Source: SZUA-287 sp036397975 (GTDB lineage: Bacteria; Bacteroidota; Ignavibacteria; UBA10030; UBA6906). Taken from it: a stretch of 19,924 nucleotides of DNA. A program made the position numbers and the translations under genes. The stretch is taken from contig DASWHW010000206.1 of assembly GCA_036397975.1 (NCBI GenBank), positions 1 through 19,924 of the forward strand. Direction: 5' to 3'. Positions 1 to 7,136 of the stretch are shown here, piece after piece. The notes beneath the pieces were generated by a model. It saw only the letters and a list, made by a program, of their open reading frames with translations. It searched no databases and was not told the origin of the DNA. Position 1 is the first letter of the stretch; each line of letters starts with the position of its first letter.

Positions 1-132
1 GGTAGTCTTCGTTCGTCGGGCGAACACAACATCGCCCAGCGCATTGATTGCGGCGCCGAGGACATCGAAACCCGGGCCGATGTTTGAGATGCTTGCCGGC
101 GCGAAAACCCTGACGGAGCTTAACGTTTGCAT
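1..132 (-). CDS. thrB: Homoserine kinase, N-terminal fragment (cut by window edge)
   Basis: Reading leftward from an ATG at 130-132, the first 44 codons are open to the window edge. They contain VRVFAPASISNIGPGFDVLG, the N-terminal strand and loop typical of homoserine kinase (GHMP kinase family), which phosphorylates homoserine with ATP in threonine biosynthesis in the cytoplasm. The ATP-binding glycine-rich motif and the rest of the protein lie outside the window. The gene starts 19 bp after the small Cys-rich ORF and is the last visible gene of the HAD-Nudix-small ORF operon. There is no strong Shine-Dalgarno sequence before the ATG, so translation may depend on its upstream neighbours. 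Another GHMP kinase is possible from so short a fragment, but the ASISNIGPGFDVLG pattern is characteristic of ThrB. Confidence 0.85.
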   Translation of the reverse strand, partial: MQTLSSVRVFAPASISNIGPGFDVLGAAINALGDVVFARRTKTT

Positions 133-151
133 AGTGTTGAACACATTGTTG

Positions 152-355
152 TTAGCGCGCCAGACATCGGGCGTTCTTATTATTGTACCGGGTCAGTTTC
201 GAACACCAGACGCCCATTTCTCTCCGACAGGCCCCAACAACATCCGGTTCTGGAAATTCGGCGTAACGACAGGTGAAATCGCAATAGAGCGGAAGACTTT
301 CATCGGGTATGGTGGTTGATGCGCGGCTCTTTCGCTGCTCCGGTTTTGATTTCAT
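152..355 (-). CDS. Small Cys-rich protein, possible zinc-binding (67 aa), unknown function
   Basis: I do not recognise this 67-residue ORF as a named family. It has five cysteines (C25, C29, C43, C51, C64), with a CxxxC pair followed by three widely spaced Cys, which would suit a small zinc knuckle or an iron-sulfur site. The first 15 residues are Lys/Arg/Ser-rich and probably disordered. The start ATG overlaps the Nudix stop as ATGA, which indicates translational coupling, and thrB begins 19 bp downstream. This coupling and the non-random cysteine spacing are the main arguments that it is a real gene. No signal peptide or membrane segment is visible. The overlapping plus-strand ORF in this region has no recognisable features. 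Confidence 0.6.
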   Translation of the reverse strand: MKSKPEQRKSRASTTIPDESLPLYCDFTCRYAEFPEPDVVGACRREMGVWCSKLTRYNNKNARCLAR

Positions 356-912
356 AAGTCATTGTTCTCCGTGGCGATCAACGCAAGCGCAATTGCCGCG
401 GTCCATCCGAGAACCTTGAACTCACCGGCGAGCAATGCACGGCGAAGCTCAGCCCTGGAGAGAAACACAAACTCCTGCTCCTCCAGATCGTCCCTAACTC
501 TCTCTGCAACCGGGCGAGCGTCGCGGGCAAGAAACAGATGTCCGATGCCGCCGCCGCGATTTCCATCGGCGGCGAACGATCCAAGGTGAAGAAACGTCCC
601 GGCCTGATACCCGGTCTCTTCCAGAACTTCTCTGCGCGCTGTGGTCAACGGCTCTTCACCCGGTTCGCAGTATCCGCCGATCGGTGCGAGCGTAACGCCT
701 TGTGCTGCATATTTTGTTTGTCGAAAACAAAGAAACACTTTCTCAGCAGTCTCAAGAACGACATTCACATACTCCGGCATGGCAAGCCACGGCCAGTTGT
801 TGATGGTCGTGCCGTTGGGGAGTTGAACGACGTGATCCTCAACTGTGAGATACTTGCTATGACGCAGAATTGCGGTTCGCGAGAGCGTCTTCCAGGCTTG
901 GTGATCGGTCAC
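352..912 (-). CDS. Nudix hydrolase, ADP-ribose pyrophosphatase-like
   Basis: This 186-residue protein carries a complete Nudix box at residues 80-102: G80, E86, then REVLEETGY (R94, E95, E98, E99, G101). The box matches GX5EX7REUXEEXGU, the Mg-binding catalytic helix that hydrolyses nucleoside diphosphates linked to another moiety. Its size and the layout before the box (a domain starting LPNG, then VVLETAEKVFLCFRQTKY) resemble ADP-ribose or sugar-nucleotide pyrophosphatases of the NudF type, but the substrate cannot be fixed from sequence. The start is a GTG at 912 that overlaps the upstream HAD stop as GTGA, with an AGGA just before it. Its own stop overlaps the next ORF as ATGA, so the three genes are probably co-translated. 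Confidence 0.88.
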   Translation of the reverse strand: MTDHQAWKTLSRTAILRHSKYLTVEDHVVQLPNGTTINNWPWLAMPEYVNVVLETAEKVFLCFRQTKYAAQGVTLAPIGGYCEPGEEPLTTARREVLEETGYQAGTFLHLGSFAADGNRGGGIGHLFLARDARPVAERVRDDLEEQEFVFLSRAELRRALLAGEFKVLGWTAAIALALIATENNDL

Positions 913-1538
913 GGTTCCTGCGTCCTTCTCTGTTGAACATGGACACCCAGACTTGCGAGCGACGAAACAAGCCGTTCGTACGAGGTGTACTGGATTCCCT
1001 TCATGCCTATAGCGTTTGCGCCTTCTACATACGAAGGGATATCATCGATAAAGATGCACTCCGCCGCAGGAAGTTGCAGTTTTTGTAAAGCATCTTCGTA
1101 GATTCTTTTTGCGGGCTTGAGTGCACCCACATGAAAAGAAGTCGTGACGGAGTCGAACAAGCCGAAGACCGGGCACGTCATGATCGCTCGCTGATAATCC
1201 AATTCGTTGGTGTTGGAGAGGAGACCAAGTGCGTATTCTGTTTTCAACATGCGGACCAAATTGATGACCCGGTGATTATCAGAGAAGATTCCGGTGAATG
1301 CATCGACGAATTCACTCCTGGAGATTGACAGCGAACAAATTCTGGTAACATTTTCGATAAATGCATCGGATGTCACCAAACCGGTTTCATACCGTCGGAC
1401 GAGATCGGAGGAATAATAAATGAGCGATTCAAGTTCGTCATAGGATTTGTCAGTGTACGAAGTGAGCCGCTGCAGGAACAGAGCGTTGTCGAAGTGACAA
1501 ATGACGTTACCGAAATCAAAAATTACCGCCGTTGGCAT
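909..1538 (-). CDS. HAD-superfamily hydrolase, subfamily IA (YihX/glucose-1-phosphatase-like)
   Basis: This is a 209-residue HAD phosphatase. Motif I is DFGNV with nucleophile D8. The usual second Asp is replaced by Gly, as in the YihX and epoxide-hydrolase-N group. Motif II is LLSNT (S108), motif III is K141 in KPAKRIYEDA, and motif IV is D165/D166 in IFIDDIPSY. A cap domain lies at about residues 16-90. I chose the ATG at 1538 rather than the more upstream in-frame ATGs at 1559 and 1598, because GGAGAG sits just before it and MPTAVIFDFG is the normal family N-terminus. It is the first gene of the leftward operon with Nudix, small ORF and thrB. The substrate is unknown, probably a small phosphorylated metabolite. 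Confidence 0.87.
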   Translation of the reverse strand: MPTAVIFDFGNVICHFDNALFLQRLTSYTDKSYDELESLIYYSSDLVRRYETGLVTSDAFIENVTRICSLSISRSEFVDAFTGIFSDNHRVINLVRMLKTEYALGLLSNTNELDYQRAIMTCPVFGLFDSVTTSFHVGALKPAKRIYEDALQKLQLPAAECIFIDDIPSYVEGANAIGMKGIQYTSYERLVSSLASLGVHVQQRRTQEP

Positions 1539-1885
1539 GCACTCTCCGGATTGCGTCATGAGGCATCCCAAAGTACTCAAACGGTGAGGGAAAATCAAAC
1601 ACTAGGTCTCGCCGGACGGTAGGAATCGCGTAGTTGCGAAGTGATTCTTATTCGCAAGAAGAAGAACCGTCAGGATTCCGCATATCAGGTGGATGCACGC
1701 GAAAAAGGGGGCTCCAGTATGGCACAAGAGATGCGTGGATGAAGGGTTGATGCTGATGACGGATTTTTGTACCATGATGCCGCTCTCACCACGATGACCG
1801 TATTTTTTGCGGTGACGAAGGTGGCTCACGAGGGCTCCGCACATTTGTCCCCTTCCATTGATTTCATTTCTTGAAAGGAATGTGA
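1539..1885. other. Divergent intergenic region between the HAD operon and pntAA
   Basis: This 347-bp gap separates the leftward HAD operon from the rightward pnt operon, so it must hold promoters in both directions. It contains a perfect TTGCGAA-N10-TTCGCAA inverted repeat at 1634-1657. It also has a weak plus-strand promoter-like pair, TTGATG at 1747-1752 and TACCAT at 1770-1775, with 17-bp spacing. An 80-codon minus-strand ORF at 1602-1844 shows no recognisable domain or good start, so I do not annotate it. AAAGGA lies shortly before the pntAA ATG. Confidence 0.6.
1634..1657. promoter_or_regulatory. Inverted repeat TTGCGAA-N10-TTCGCAA, possible operator
   Basis: Two perfect 7-bp arms (1634-1640 and 1651-1657) are separated by 10 bp, giving half-site centres 17 bp apart, roughly one and a half helical turns. 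It lies about 100 bp upstream of the HAD start and 230 bp upstream of pntAA. This geometry suits a dimeric repressor. The regulator and the promoter it would act on are unknown, and a chance repeat cannot be excluded. Confidence 0.3.
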
Positions 1886-3043
1886 ATGATTATCGGTATT
1901 CCGAGAGAGGTTGTTGCCGGCGAGACGCGTGTTTCTATGGTGCCCTCCCTTGTTCAGAATATTGTCCGCGATAAACATGATGTTATAGTGGAGCGTGGTG
2001 CGGGAACGCATGCCTCGTTTTCCGATGAATTGTATTCGAAGGCAGGGGCGAAGGTCGCCAACACTGCCGCAGAAGTCTATCGTAAGGCGAACATCATCTT
2101 GAAAGTGCAATCCCCGGCGAAATCTTCCCGCAAGTTGGAGTCGGATCTATTTATGACCGGAGCAACCTATATCGGGTTTCTTCAACCACTTGCCAACACT
2201 GCGGTGATATCCTCCTTTCTCAAAAGAAAGGTGACCGGGTTTTCGATGGAGTATATTCCGCGGATTACCAGAGCACAGAGTATGGACGCGCTCAGTTCCA
2301 TGGCCACCGTTGCCGGCTACAAGGCTGTTCTTCTTGCCACCGAGAAACTGGGCAAAATGTTTCCTCTCCTGATGACTGCGGCTGGAACTGTTCCCCCCGC
2401 CACTGTTCTCGTCCTGGGGGCAGGTGTTGCCGGACTGCAGGCAATTGCGACGGCCAAACGCCTTGGGGCAAAGGTCGAAGCGTTTGATCCAAGGCCTGCC
2501 GTAATGGAGCAGGTGAAAAGTCTCGGCGCCACTTTTGTGGAAATGGAGATGCCTGAAGATGCGGAAACAAAGGGCGGCTATGCCAAAGAGCTTTCGCCGG
2601 AGTTCATCAAGAAAGAGCACGAAGCGATCGCCGCGCGTCTGCCCAAAGTGAACGTCGTGATCACCACGGCACAGGTATTCGGGAAACGCGCACCACTGCT
2701 TATTACGAAAGAGATGGTGAAGCAAATGCCTCCCGGATCCGTCATTATTGATCTGGCCGCTGAACAAGGCGGCAACTGTGAATGGACCAAGGCAGGCACG
2801 ACCGTCGTCAAGGACGGCGTGTCCATCGTTGGTGCAGTCAATCTGCCGGCGTCGATTCCTGTGGATGCAAGTCAGTTGTATGCACGCAACGTGTACAACC
2901 TATTCAAGCTTCTCTACCCGAAACCGGATGCGACGCCAGATTTTGACGATGAAGTTGTGAAAGGTGCATGCATTACCAGGGATGGGGCAATTGTGAATGA
3001 GCAAGTGAGGAATTCTCTCGAGAAAAAAGGAGTAAAGAAATGA
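1886..3043 (+). CDS. pntAA: NAD(P) transhydrogenase subunit alpha part 1 (NAD(H)-binding domain I)
   Basis: This 385-residue soluble subunit binds NAD(H) and exchanges hydride with NADP(H) on domain III of PntB, coupled to proton movement across the cytoplasmic membrane. The N-terminus MIIGIPREVVAGETRVSMVP is the classical alanine dehydrogenase/PntA signature. RITRAQSMDALSSMA (126-140) is the conserved nucleotide-contact loop. The Rossmann motif is GAGVAG (178-183), with the adenosine-binding acidic residue D201 in AFDPRP. The mobile loop is around MPEDAETKGGYAKE. The protein ends without membrane helices, so this is the split three-gene form known from Rhodospirillum rubrum rather than the two-gene E. 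coli form. AAAGGA precedes the ATG, and its stop overlaps pntAB as ATGA. Confidence 0.97.
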   Translation: MIIGIPREVVAGETRVSMVPSLVQNIVRDKHDVIVERGAGTHASFSDELYSKAGAKVANTAAEVYRKANIILKVQSPAKSSRKLESDLFMTGATYIGFLQPLANTAVISSFLKRKVTGFSMEYIPRITRAQSMDALSSMATVAGYKAVLLATEKLGKMFPLLMTAAGTVPPATVLVLGAGVAGLQAIATAKRLGAKVEAFDPRPAVMEQVKSLGATFVEMEMPEDAETKGGYAKELSPEFIKKEHEAIAARLPKVNVVITTAQVFGKRAPLLITKEMVKQMPPGSVIIDLAAEQGGNCEWTKAGTTVVKDGVSIVGAVNLPASIPVDASQLYARNVYNLFKLLYPKPDATPDFDDEVVKGACITRDGAIVNEQVRNSLEKKGVKK

Positions 3044-3339
3044 CCGAGACGTTGATGATTTCGATTTATGTATTTGTTCTCGCCACGTTTGTTGGGGTGG
3101 AGATAATCAGCAAGGTTCCGCCATTGCTCCATACACCGCTCATGTCCGGGTCGAATGCGATCTCGGGCATCACGCTTGTCGGGTCGTTGATCGCGGCAGG
3201 AGAAGGTCATGCCGGTCTCAGCGTATTTCTTGGAATGATCGGGGTTATCTTTGCCACTATCAATGTTGTTGGCGGCTTTAAAGTAACCGACCGAATGCTT
3301 GGTATGTTCAAGAAGGACGGCGGGCGGCCAACGAAGTAA
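3040..3339 (+). CDS. pntAB: NAD(P) transhydrogenase subunit alpha part 2 (membrane domain)
   Basis: This 99-residue membrane subunit supplies the alpha-chain part of domain II, the proton channel of the transhydrogenase. Hydrophobic segments lie at about residues 5-23, 38-54 and 60-80. The conserved stretch VPPLLHTPLMSGSNAISGI (26-44) is typical of PntAB. The tail is short and basic (KKDGGRPTK). It overlaps pntAA by four bases (ATGA) and is followed after 41 bp by pntB, so the three genes form one operon with the expected subunit order. Confidence 0.96.
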   Translation: MTETLMISIYVFVLATFVGVEIISKVPPLLHTPLMSGSNAISGITLVGSLIAAGEGHAGLSVFLGMIGVIFATINVVGGFKVTDRMLGMFKKDGGRPTK

Positions 3340-3380
3340 CCACCACTATTTTTAGAGAACACTTCACTCGATATTGAATT

Positions 3381-4781
3381 ATGAATATTGCACTTAGCAT
3401 AGCGTATCTTGTAGCATCCGTTTGTTTCATTCTCGGATTGAAGCTCTTAAGTTCGCCCACCACCGCGCGCCGAGGAAACATCTATGGTGCGCTTGGCATG
3501 CTCATCGCGGTTATTGCCACTCTCATGGACAAACAAATTGTCGATTTCACCTACATCATTGTAGGGTTGATTGTTGGTGGAGGCATTGGTTTGTTGATGG
3601 CGGTGCGGGTGGAAATGACCTCCATGCCCCAGATGGTTGGGCTGCTCAACGGTTTCGGCGGCGGTGCTTCAACACTCGTCGCCTTTGCGGAGTACATACG
3701 CCTTTCCGGAAACGCAGACCTTACGATCTGGCAAGCCGGTCCGATCAACCTGGATGTACTAATCACCCTCGTCCTTGGCCTTCTCATCGGCACAGTGACG
3801 TTCACCGGAAGTGGTGTTGCATTTGCGAAGCTGCAAGGAATCATGAAAAGCGCGCCAGTGCTCTTTGCATTCCAAAAGCAGTTGAACCTGTTGATTCTTG
3901 TTGCCTCGCTAATCCTTGGAGGTCTGTTCGTCGTTGATCCATCGCAGTGGTATTTACTACTGATCATTATCGGGTTATCGGCGATCCTTGGCGTCACCAG
4001 CGTCATTCCGATTGGAGGAGCGGACATGCCTGTGGTTATTTCTCTTCTGAACTCGTATTCCGGTCTCGCAGCAGCAATGACGGGATTTATCCTTTCGAAT
4101 AATGTCCTGATTATCGCGGGGACTCTCGTCGGTACTTCCGGAATTATTTTGACAAAGATAATGTGTACGGCAATGAACCGTTCTCTTGCAAACGTCCTCT
4201 TTGCTGGAGTTGGCGCCGATTATGAGTCATCGGAGGAAACAACGGAGCAACGAACGGTGATCCGATATACACCGGAGGATACAGCATACATGCTAGAGAA
4301 TGTTCAGTCAGTGATTATCATTCCCGGATACGGGCTTGCCGTTGCGCAAGCGCAGCACATTCTTCACGAAGTGACAAAGCTCCTGATGGATCGCGGAATA
4401 TCCGTTCGTTATGCCATCCATCCAGTTGCGGGCCGAATGCCAGGCCATATGAATGTGCTTCTGGCTGAGGCAAATGTCCCGTATGATATGCTGTTGGAGA
4501 TGGACCAGATTAATGACGATTTCCAGAATACGGATATTGCCTTGATTATCGGTGCGAATGATGTTGTCAACCCTGCAGCGCGATACAAGAAAAGTAGTCC
4601 CCTCTATGGGATGCCAATTCTCAATGCCGACAAGGCGAAAACAGTAATGGTGTGTAAGAGGAGTCTCAATCCGGGGTTTGCGGGAGAGGATAATGAGCTT
4701 TTCTATGACAAGAAAACCATGATGGTCTTTGGCGATGCGAAGGCCACATTGACCAATCTGGCTCACCTGCTGAAAAAGTAG
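3381..4781 (+). CDS. pntB: NAD(P) transhydrogenase subunit beta (membrane domain II plus NADP(H)-binding domain III)
   Basis: This 466-residue protein is full length for PntB. The first roughly 270 residues are strongly hydrophobic, with about eight to nine helices and the conserved stretches LLNGFGGGAS and PIGGADMPVVISLLNSYSG that line the proton path. The soluble C-terminal domain III binds NADP(H): IIIPGYGLAVAQAQH, then RYAIHPVAGRMPGHMNVLLA, then IGANDVVNPAA, all in the canonical order. With PntAA and PntAB it forms the enzyme that uses the proton gradient to make NADPH from NADH, or the reverse. The Shine-Dalgarno sequence before the ATG is weak. The gene ends 22 bp from the convergent STAS gene, and I see no clear terminator in that gap. 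Confidence 0.97.
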   Translation: MNIALSIAYLVASVCFILGLKLLSSPTTARRGNIYGALGMLIAVIATLMDKQIVDFTYIIVGLIVGGGIGLLMAVRVEMTSMPQMVGLLNGFGGGASTLVAFAEYIRLSGNADLTIWQAGPINLDVLITLVLGLLIGTVTFTGSGVAFAKLQGIMKSAPVLFAFQKQLNLLILVASLILGGLFVVDPSQWYLLLIIIGLSAILGVTSVIPIGGADMPVVISLLNSYSGLAAAMTGFILSNNVLIIAGTLVGTSGIILTKIMCTAMNRSLANVLFAGVGADYESSEETTEQRTVIRYTPEDTAYMLENVQSVIIIPGYGLAVAQAQHILHEVTKLLMDRGISVRYAIHPVAGRMPGHMNVLLAEANVPYDMLLEMDQINDDFQNTDIALIIGANDVVNPAARYKKSSPLYGMPILNADKAKTVMVCKRSLNPGFAGEDNELFYDKKTMMVFGDAKATLTNLAHLLKK

Positions 4782-4803
4782 GGCGGTTTTGTAGAGCGGA
4801 CGC

Positions 4804-5145
4804 TTACGAAAGACCTTTCACGGCTTCAGCGCGGGTATCGCAGACTTCGAAGACAAGAGTAAGTTTCGTGATGACAAAAACGTTGGTCACGTTGTTGTTC
4901 AGGCCGCAGAGTCGTATTTGACCATCCTTCCGGCTGAACGATGTATATCCTGCCACAAGAACCCCGATGCCCGTGCTGTTAATATAGGTCACCTTGCTCA
5001 GGTCGATGACCAGCTTCTTGTAATCGCGTTCGATAAAGCCAGTGATTGCCTGCCGGAGTTTGTCTGTTTCCGTTCCCCCAATTAAATCACCCCTCACCTC
5101 GATAAGTCCAATCCCGCCGTCAAGTGTAGAAGTGCGGACCGCCAT
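4804..5145 (-). CDS. STAS-domain anti-sigma-factor antagonist (RsbV/SpoIIAA-like)
   Basis: This 113-residue single-domain protein has the STAS fold pattern: GLIEVRGDL near the N-terminus, then KLVIDLSKVTYINSTGIGVL at about 44-63. S57 sits where SpoIIAA and RsbV are phosphorylated by their serine kinase partners (the D-S-S/T-G-L-G motif; here Asn replaces the Asp before the Ser). In known partner-switching systems the unphosphorylated protein binds an anti-sigma-factor kinase and frees a sigma factor. No cognate RsbW-like kinase, PP2C phosphatase or sigma gene is in the window. AGGAGAT precedes the ATG. The gene is divergent from a lone receiver gene and convergent with pntB. Confidence 0.9.
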   Translation of the reverse strand: MAVRTSTLDGGIGLIEVRGDLIGGTETDKLRQAITGFIERDYKKLVIDLSKVTYINSTGIGVLVAGYTSFSRKDGQIRLCGLNNNVTNVFVITKLTLVFEVCDTRAEAVKGLS

Positions 5146-5198
5146 GGTAATCTCCTCGGATTATTGCCGATGTGTTTCTGGAACGAACGTGACATCAA

Positions 5199-5227
5199 AT
5201 AATAGAGGATATTCAATTCTAATGCAA
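5199..5227 (-). promoter_or_regulatory. Candidate sigma70-type promoter for the STAS gene
   Basis: On the minus strand, TTGCAT (5227-5222) and TATTAT (5204-5199) are separated by exactly 17 bp. The -10 box matches the sigma70 consensus at five of six positions and the -35 box at three of six. The predicted start of transcription would leave a leader of about 45-50 bases before the STAS ATG at 5145, which includes the AGGAGAT ribosome binding site. Whether this organism's main sigma factor uses these boxes is inferred. Confidence 0.4.
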
Positions 5228-5242
5228 GGAGGTGTTTTACTC

Positions 5243-5267
5243 GGTAGCGTTACACTGTAACACTACC
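5243..5267. repeat. 25-bp imperfect palindrome between divergent STAS and receiver genes
   Basis: Arms GGTAGCGTTACA (5243-5254) and TGTAACACTACC (5256-5267) flank a single central C with one mismatch. The inner 13 bp, GTTACACTGTAAC, is a perfect palindrome. It lies 16 bp upstream of the candidate -35 of the STAS promoter and about 26 bp upstream of the candidate -35 of the receiver promoter, a good place for a dimeric regulator acting on both. It could also fold as an RNA hairpin, and a short T-rich stretch follows on the plus strand. Confidence 0.45.
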
Positions 5268-5282
5268 TTTTACTTCTATTCC

Positions 5283-5294
5283 AACATCGATGTT
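5283..5294. repeat. Perfect 12-bp palindrome AACATCGATGTT
   Basis: AACATCGATGTT is its own reverse complement. Its right end overlaps the first two bases of the candidate -35 element of the receiver-gene promoter (5293-5298). The position would suit an operator or an activator half-site, but palindromes of this size also occur by chance. Confidence 0.25.
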
Positions 5295-5321
5295 GATTTT
5301 ATAACGAAGAATATCTATATA
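5293..5321 (+). promoter_or_regulatory. Candidate sigma70-type promoter for the receiver gene
   Basis: TTGATT (5293-5298) and TATATA (5316-5321) are separated by 17 bp on the plus strand. Transcription would start near 5328, giving a short leader of about 15 bases to the ATG at 5344, with GAGG as the ribosome binding site. The boxes are reasonable but not perfect, and the AT-rich surroundings fit a promoter. Confidence 0.4.
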
Positions 5322-5343
5322 GAGCAATCTTTTTTGAGGCTCC

Positions 5344-5730
5344 ATGACAGGATCGAAGGAAAAAATTCTCTTTGTTGACGACGATGCCGAGTTGCGGGAG
5401 ATTGTTCTCGAGCAGCTCATCGACGAAGGCTATGATGTTGAAGAGGCCGAAGACGGACTGGTTGCGATGGAAAAACTTCTGCAGCTCAAGTTTGATCTCG
5501 TCCTTCTGGATATCAAGATGCCGGGAAAGAGCGGTTTGGACCTGCTCCGTTTCGTGAAGGAGCGATCCCTCAAGTGCCGTGTTATCATGCTGACGGGCGT
5601 TGTTGGCCTTGCGACCGCGATCGAGAGTCTCTCCATGGGTGCCGATGATTATATCACGAAACCATATAATCTCGACCACTTGTTATCCGCGATACGCCGA
5701 GTATTGGAAGAGGGGGAAAAAAACGAATAG
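5344..5730 (+). CDS. Stand-alone response-regulator receiver protein (CheY/Spo0F-like)
   Basis: This 128-residue protein consists only of a receiver domain. The acidic pocket is D12-D13, the phospho-acceptor D56 lies in LVLLDIKMPG, the switch residue is T84 and the conserved lysine is K106 in ITKPY. No output domain is attached, so it acts either as a phosphorelay intermediate or by direct protein contact, as CheY or Spo0F do. No kinase gene adjoins it; the only histidine kinase in the window starts nearly 12 kb away. It is divergent from the STAS gene, which hints at a shared stress or partner-switching circuit, but this is inference. GAGG precedes the ATG, and a strong hairpin terminator follows 17 bp after the stop. 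Confidence 0.92.
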   Translation: MTGSKEKILFVDDDAELREIVLEQLIDEGYDVEEAEDGLVAMEKLLQLKFDLVLLDIKMPGKSGLDLLRFVKERSLKCRVIMLTGVVGLATAIESLSMGADDYITKPYNLDHLLSAIRRVLEEGEKNE

Positions 5731-5747
5731 ACGTTTAGAGAAAACAA

Positions 5748-5780
5748 AAAAGCCCCGAGCTTCTTACGCACGGGGCTTTT
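5748..5780. terminator. Bidirectional hairpin terminator between the receiver gene and ahcY
   Basis: AAAAGCCCCG (5748-5757) pairs perfectly with CGGGGCTTTT (5771-5780) across a 13-base loop. The stem is GC-rich at the loop end and is bounded by A-runs on the left and T-runs on the right, so it yields a U-tract when read from either strand. It lies 17 bp after the receiver stop and 19 bp after the ahcY stop, where two convergent transcription units meet. Confidence 0.9.
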
Positions 5781-5799
5781 GATTTTTCAGGGCAATCGA

Positions 5800-7080
5800 T
5801 TATGTGCCTGCACTATAGTCAGACATATACTTCGTTTGCTCTGGTGTCAGCTTGTCGATCGTGAATCCCATGGTTCGCAGTTTCAGCATCGCAATATCCT
5901 GATCCTGTTTCACAGGAATATCGTGGACGGTATTCTCCAGACGCTTTCCCTTTCGGTGAAGCTCGGCAAGGCGGACCTGGGACATGAATTGATTTGCGAA
6001 AGACATATCCATTACTTCTGATGGATGACCCTCTGCCGCCGCAAGGTTCACCAGGCGGCCCTGTGCCAACACATACAAACGGTTGCCATTTTTGAGAGTA
6101 TACTCCTCATTATTCTCACGAATTTCGCGGTGCCCTCTTGCGACTTTTCCCAGATCAGCGAGATTGATTTCGCAATCGTAATGACCGGTGTTGCAGATGA
6201 TTGCGCCATCCTTCATGCTCTTGAAGTGAGCTTCGGTGATAATATCCTTTACACCCGTTGCCGTGATAAAGATATCCCCGACTTTTGCCGCATCGCTCAT
6301 CTTCATGACGCGAATCCCGTCCAGCGTTGCCTTGAGAGCGGCTGTCGCTTTTACTTCGGTGACGATCACGTTTGCGCCAAGCCCCTTCGCCCGGCTTGCA
6401 ACGCCGCGACCGCAGTGACCATACCCGGCGACCACAACATTCTTTCCGGCGAACAACACACTCGTTGCACGGAGAATGCCATCGAGCGTGGACTGACCGG
6501 TGCCGAATACATTATCAAAGTCCCATTTTGTTTCCGCATCATTGACAGCGATAACCGGGTAGTTTAATGCACCATCAGCGGCCATCGCCCTCAGACGATG
6601 TACCCCGGTGGTGGTTTCTTCCGTTCCACCGATAACAAACTTGGTTGCCATTTCCGGATGGCTCTTGTGTATGGTGAAAATAAGATCAGCGCCATCGTCC
6701 AACGTCAGATTTGGGTTGAACTTAAGCGTCTCTTCAATACACCAGTAAAACTCTTTGACGTTCATCCCATGCCAGGCGAAAATCGAAATCCCGTTTGCGG
6801 CAAGAGCTGCGGCGACTGAATCGTTTGTGGAAAGTGGGTTGCAGCCGCTCCAGCTGACTTCTGCGCCTGCTGCGACGAGGGTTTCGATCAATACCGCCGT
6901 CTCTTTGGTAACATGAAGACACCCGGCGATACGGTATCCCTTGAGGGGTCTACTTTTCTTATATTCCTCGCGGAGGGACATCATCACGGGCATCCGCGAT
7001 TCTGACCACTCTATCCTACGACGTCCCTCTTCCGCTAGTTTGATGTCTGCTACTTTGTACTTTCCTGCCTTTGAATCCAT
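5800..7080 (-). CDS. ahcY: Adenosylhomocysteinase (S-adenosylhomocysteine hydrolase)
   Basis: This 426-residue cytoplasmic enzyme splits S-adenosylhomocysteine into homocysteine and adenosine, removing the product inhibitor of methyltransferases. NVFGTGQSTLDGI (191-202) is the family signature, and VVVAGYGHCGRGVA holds the NAD-binding GYGxCGRG at 219-226. The C-terminal region with NTGHYDCEI and LAAAEGHPSEVMDMSF is standard, as is the Tyr near the C-terminus (TKYMSDY). At 426 residues it is the shorter bacterial/archaeal form without the insertion of about 40 residues found in many 465-470-residue enzymes. GGAG lies before the ATG at 7080. It follows metK by 56 bp, so methyl donor synthesis and recycling are encoded together. 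Confidence 0.96.
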   Translation of the reverse strand: MDSKAGKYKVADIKLAEEGRRRIEWSESRMPVMMSLREEYKKSRPLKGYRIAGCLHVTKETAVLIETLVAAGAEVSWSGCNPLSTNDSVAAALAANGISIFAWHGMNVKEFYWCIEETLKFNPNLTLDDGADLIFTIHKSHPEMATKFVIGGTEETTTGVHRLRAMAADGALNYPVIAVNDAETKWDFDNVFGTGQSTLDGILRATSVLFAGKNVVVAGYGHCGRGVASRAKGLGANVIVTEVKATAALKATLDGIRVMKMSDAAKVGDIFITATGVKDIITEAHFKSMKDGAIICNTGHYDCEINLADLGKVARGHREIRENNEEYTLKNGNRLYVLAQGRLVNLAAAEGHPSEVMDMSFANQFMSQVRLAELHRKGKRLENTVHDIPVKQDQDIAMLKLRTMGFTIDKLTPEQTKYMSDYSAGT

Positions 7081-7136
7081 TGTTCTCCTTCGAAATAATA
7101 ATTGATATCCAAAATAAAATGTTGCCGCGAGGTTGA

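Noticed and set aside
1602..1844. 80-codon minus-strand ORF in the HAD/pntAA divergent gap
   Set aside because: No recognisable domain, no convincing ribosome binding site, and it fills a region that must hold promoters for both operons.
2147..2767. 206-codon minus-strand ORF inside pntAA
   Set aside because: It is antisense to a confidently identified transhydrogenase gene, and its residue composition (His/Arg/Gly-rich) is typical of an antisense shadow.
4782..4803. Terminator between convergent pntB and STAS genes
   Set aside because: The 22-bp gap has no stable hairpin with a T-run.
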